Positions 23,537 to 24,985 of a stretch of 24,985 nucleotides of DNA are shown in pieces. The translations under genes were made by a program, and so were the position numbers. The DNA is taken from the IMG/VR virus record IMGVR_UViG_3300027754_000412, positions 1 to 24,985 of that record; one strand, written 5' to 3'. The notes beneath the pieces were generated by a model. It had not been told where the DNA came from and searched no databases. It saw only the letters and a program-made list of their open reading frames with translations. Within the stretch, counting starts at the first letter, position 1; every line of letters starts with the position of its first letter. Source of the stretch: a virus.

Positions 23537-23825
23537 GAACAGAAGGATCGCAAGAGAATATAGTCGTGCTCTCGGATATACGCCAAGAGAAGCGGCGTGC
23601 CTTAACACCCTTTGGACCGCTGAATCCCGCTTCGACCACCTTGCTCGCCCAAGAGACGCACAGGGCAAGCCAAGAAGCTCGGCTTATGGAATTGCTCAAC
23701 TCCTTGGAGAGCGTAGTGGAGAGCCTGCAATACAAGTCTTACACGGCTTACGATACCTTGACCATCGCTATCGAGGGAGTGCGTGTCGCGCTCTCCAACA
23801 CCATAGAAGTAGAGGGTGGTACTGA
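23394..23825 (+). CDS. Membrane-anchored lysozyme / lytic transglycosylase
   Basis: 143 residues, ATG 23394 with GGAGAGGGAGAAGG ahead. Residues 8-20 (SGLILTVILLMWV) form a hydrophobic signal anchor. The catalytic domain has WTAESRFDHLA (W74, E77), the GIAQLL at 99-104, and a C-terminal LRYLDHRYRGSACRALQHH pattern ending GWY, matching SLT/lysozyme-fold domains in which the Glu in the WxxES motif is catalytic. It cleaves host peptidoglycan, probably at the end of infection. Overlaps two other frames over almost its whole length. Confidence 0.82.
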   Translation: MTKRKVVSGLILTVILLMWVYDPLPPLSTATKPVIIERTKATMEEKYENRRIAREYSRALGYTPREAACLNTLWTAESRFDHLARPRDAQGKPRSSAYGIAQLLGERSGEPAIQVLHGLRYLDHRYRGSACRALQHHRSRGWY

Positions 23826-23835
23826 TACAGTATAA
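23533..23835 (+). CDS. Overlapping reading frame on the lysozyme (100 aa)
   Basis: 100 codons in a different frame, starting at an ATGA overlap with the 94-residue gene and with a strong GGAGGAG 6 nt ahead. Contains ENIVVLSDIRQEKRR near the start and a helical LMELLNSLESVVESL. It ends 10 nt after the lysozyme stop. Lysozyme conservation alone does not forbid it. It may be an overprinted gene or a chance open frame; I cannot tell by eye. Confidence 0.4.
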   Translation: MRTEGSQENIVVLSDIRQEKRRALTPFGPLNPASTTLLAQETHRASQEARLMELLNSLESVVESLQYKSYTAYDTLTIAIEGVRVALSNTIEVEGGTDTV

Positions 23836-23863
23836 GTGTTCATTTGTTTCCTTTCCAGCACGG

Positions 23864-23901
23864 CTAGCCCTCACCGTTAACCTCTTTCCGGTGGGGGTTA
23901 G
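23864..23901. terminator. Convergent terminator-like hairpin
   Basis: CTAGCCCTCACCG (23864-23876) pairs with CGGTGGGGGTTAG (23889-23901) over 13 bp with two G-U pairs, 12-nt loop. It sits between converging operons and overlaps the FmdB stop codon. No clear U-run on either side, so Rho-independent termination is unproven; a shared bidirectional 3' end is likely. Confidence 0.6.
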
Positions 23902-24077
23902 TGCTTGTAATCGGTAGTATAAAAGCCAACGCCTTTGAATGTGATAGCGGGCGAGGACCAGACACGGTTCATAGGCTTGTGGCAAAGGTTGCACTGCGGG
24001 AACTCTTCTGGGTCTGTCATCTTGCGTTCCATTGTGTATCTATCACCGCACTTGGAGCATTCATATTCGTATGTCAT
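23898..24077 (-). CDS. FmdB-like zinc-ribbon protein (59 aa)
   Basis: 59 residues. ATG 24077 overlaps the upstream stop (ATGA). Begins MTYEYECSKCG with a second pair QCNLCHKPM: Cys 7, 10 and Cys 29, 32. The pattern YEYxCxxCG...CP.C...W is that of FmdB-family putative regulatory zinc ribbons. It ends KGVGFYTTDY, also typical of that family. Small zinc-ribbon proteins like this are found in phages and bacteria. Probable regulator or nucleic-acid binder; family fairly firm, function unknown. Confidence 0.8.
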   Translation of the reverse strand: MTYEYECSKCGDRYTMERKMTDPEEFPQCNLCHKPMNRVWSSPAITFKGVGFYTTDYKH

Positions 24078-24457
24078 AAGCGAACCGCCTCTTCTGTATC
24101 TAGATAACCAACTACCTTCTCAACCTTATCTACATTCTCAAACTCTGTAGTCGCTGGCATCTGATGTGTATGCCACTGCGGTTCATCCATATCTGTAAGA
24201 TCAAAGGAGTAGATACCAAGTGGTGTGCTGTTGATATAGAAGGGCAGTAGTTCACGATGGTATGCCTGCTCCATCAGCTTGCGGTACTTCATCTGCTCTA
24301 TAAGTAGCGTAGAATAATGGGTTTGGCGACACTTGAGTTCAATGAAGTGACCAGCCTTCTGTGAGGTGCAGTCGAAGGCATCATAGATTCCTGGTGCTCT
24401 CTCTAAATCTGGGTAGAGATTGAACTTAAGAAAGTCAAAAAGGATTAACTCGTTCAT
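24074..24457 (-). CDS. PD-(D/E)XK nuclease-like protein
   Basis: 127 residues from ATG 24457, which overlaps the upstream stop (ATGA). Residues 20-44 hold YDAFDC (D29) followed by FIELKCR (E40, K42): D-x10-E-x-K as in the PD-(D/E)XK nuclease core. QMKYRKLMEQAYHRELLPFY follows as the expected helix and strand. Sequence fits a phage recombination, DNA-repair or host-DNA degrading nuclease; exact subfamily unknown. The next gene down is the FmdB-like ribbon. Confidence 0.72.
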   Translation of the reverse strand: MNELILFDFLKFNLYPDLERAPGIYDAFDCTSQKAGHFIELKCRQTHYSTLLIEQMKYRKLMEQAYHRELLPFYINSTPLGIYSFDLTDMDEPQWHTHQMPATTEFENVDKVEKVVGYLDTEEAVRL

Positions 24458-24985
24458 CTCCAAGGACTTTGCCCACCTAACTTATCCTGCAGGGCGCGGA
24501 GCGCAAAGGTAATCCTGCGATCTGCTGTAGATACAGCACACTCTAGTAACTGTGCTACTTGTGCAAGTGTCATAGATTGGTGGTAACGCCAGACCAGTAT
24601 GCTCTGGTGTTCTACATCAAGTGCTGTGTAAGCCTTCTTAATATCAATCAGGATAGCAAGTAAGTTGCCACCTTCTGCTGGTGAGGAAGAACTCTTGGGT
24701 CTGCCATCACGGATCATCTCTTGTGCCTGCTCAAGGACTGTGCCATCTATCACCGATGCAATTACATAGGGCAGTAGCTGTGCTAGGTTGGCAGTCTCAT
24801 AGTAAGACTCATCAGAAATGTGATAGCCGGACCTGATTGACTTCTCCTTGCGAGCATACCTTTCAGCAGCTCGAAACATCTGCCAACCAACACGCTGTTC
24901 ATTGTGCTGACGCTGTTTAATCTCAGGCTCTGACAACTGCTCATTCAAATATGCAGCACGCGATAGCGCCCACTTGATGCACTCT
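24454..24985 (-). CDS. Sigma-region-4-like regulator, start beyond window
   Basis: Open from the right edge to a TGA at 24454; the frame continues through the last bases of the window without a stop, so the start is outside. The C-terminal section (about 24460-24620) has LDVEHQSILVWRYHQSMTLA followed by QVAQLLECAVSTADRRITFA, a typical sigma-70 region 4 helix-turn-helix (MTLAQVAQLLECAVSTADRR). Region 2 is not evident in what is visible. It could direct late transcription of the structural operon, which lacks a good -35. Family moderately sure. Confidence 0.72.
   Translation of the reverse strand, partial: ECIKWALSRAAYLNEQLSEPEIKQRQHNEQRVGWQMFRAAERYARKEKSIRSGYHISDESYYETANLAQLLPYVIASVIDGTVLEQAQEMIRDGRPKSSSSPAEGGNLLAILIDIKKAYTALDVEHQSILVWRYHQSMTLAQVAQLLECAVSTADRRITFALRALQDKLGGQSPWR

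Noticed and set aside
23602-23994. Minus-strand frame of 130 codons across the lysozyme and the terminator hairpin
   Set aside because: It is antisense to three plus-strand frames, has no good ribosome-binding site, spans the convergent hairpin, and the composition is shadow-like.

Overview
This window looks like part of a lytic double-stranded DNA bacteriophage genome, probably infecting an actinobacterium of moderate GC content. The virion genes read right to left on the minus strand: large terminase, portal, a block of very large virion proteins, scaffold, N4-gp56-type major capsid protein, small basic proteins and a collagen-like fibre. The actinobacterial assignment is inference from resemblance of the DUF4192-like protein, the short actinophage-type proteins and the sigma-like protein to families I know. 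A freshwater host would fit, but no host marker proves it. No integrase, repressor gene, tRNA or CRISPR was seen.

Layout. Positions 1-18123 (minus strand) hold a tightly packed structural operon read from terminase (18123) leftwards to the fibre, which runs off the left edge. Most genes abut or overlap by ATGA or TAATG. Positions 18124-19021 are a divergent control region of about 0.9 kb. It contains a good sigma-70-type promoter, a perfect CRP/GlxR-type palindrome, and two inverted repeats with identical TAGACAT arms and 11-nt spacers. Positions 19022-23835 (plus strand) are an early operon: a DUF4192-like protein, a tiny membrane protein, a short DnaN-like sliding clamp, then a long string of 30-80 residue proteins (several zinc-ribbon-like), ending in a membrane-anchored lysozyme or transglycosylase. 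A convergent hairpin at 23864-23901 separates this from a second minus-strand operon (24985 to 23898). That operon encodes a sigma-region-4-like protein (cut by the right edge), a PD-(D/E)XK nuclease-like protein and an FmdB-type zinc ribbon.

Most notable. (1) A two-hairpin RNA element occurs three times in the early operon, each time starting at or just after a stop codon. Its first stem changes sequence completely between copies while the fold is kept. (2) The lysozyme gene lies almost entirely on top of two other open frames, each with its own strong ribosome-binding site. (3) A 32-residue protein with eight cysteines, metallothionein-like, sits inside the structural operon. (4) The major capsid protein carries an inserted fibre-type beta module. 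(5) The early region (about 18.6-21.2 kb) is strongly enriched in CTAG, a tetranucleotide usually rare in bacteria.

Several tiny genes were called here by reading the overlaps by eye. Family names rest on remembered motif patterns, not on database searches.
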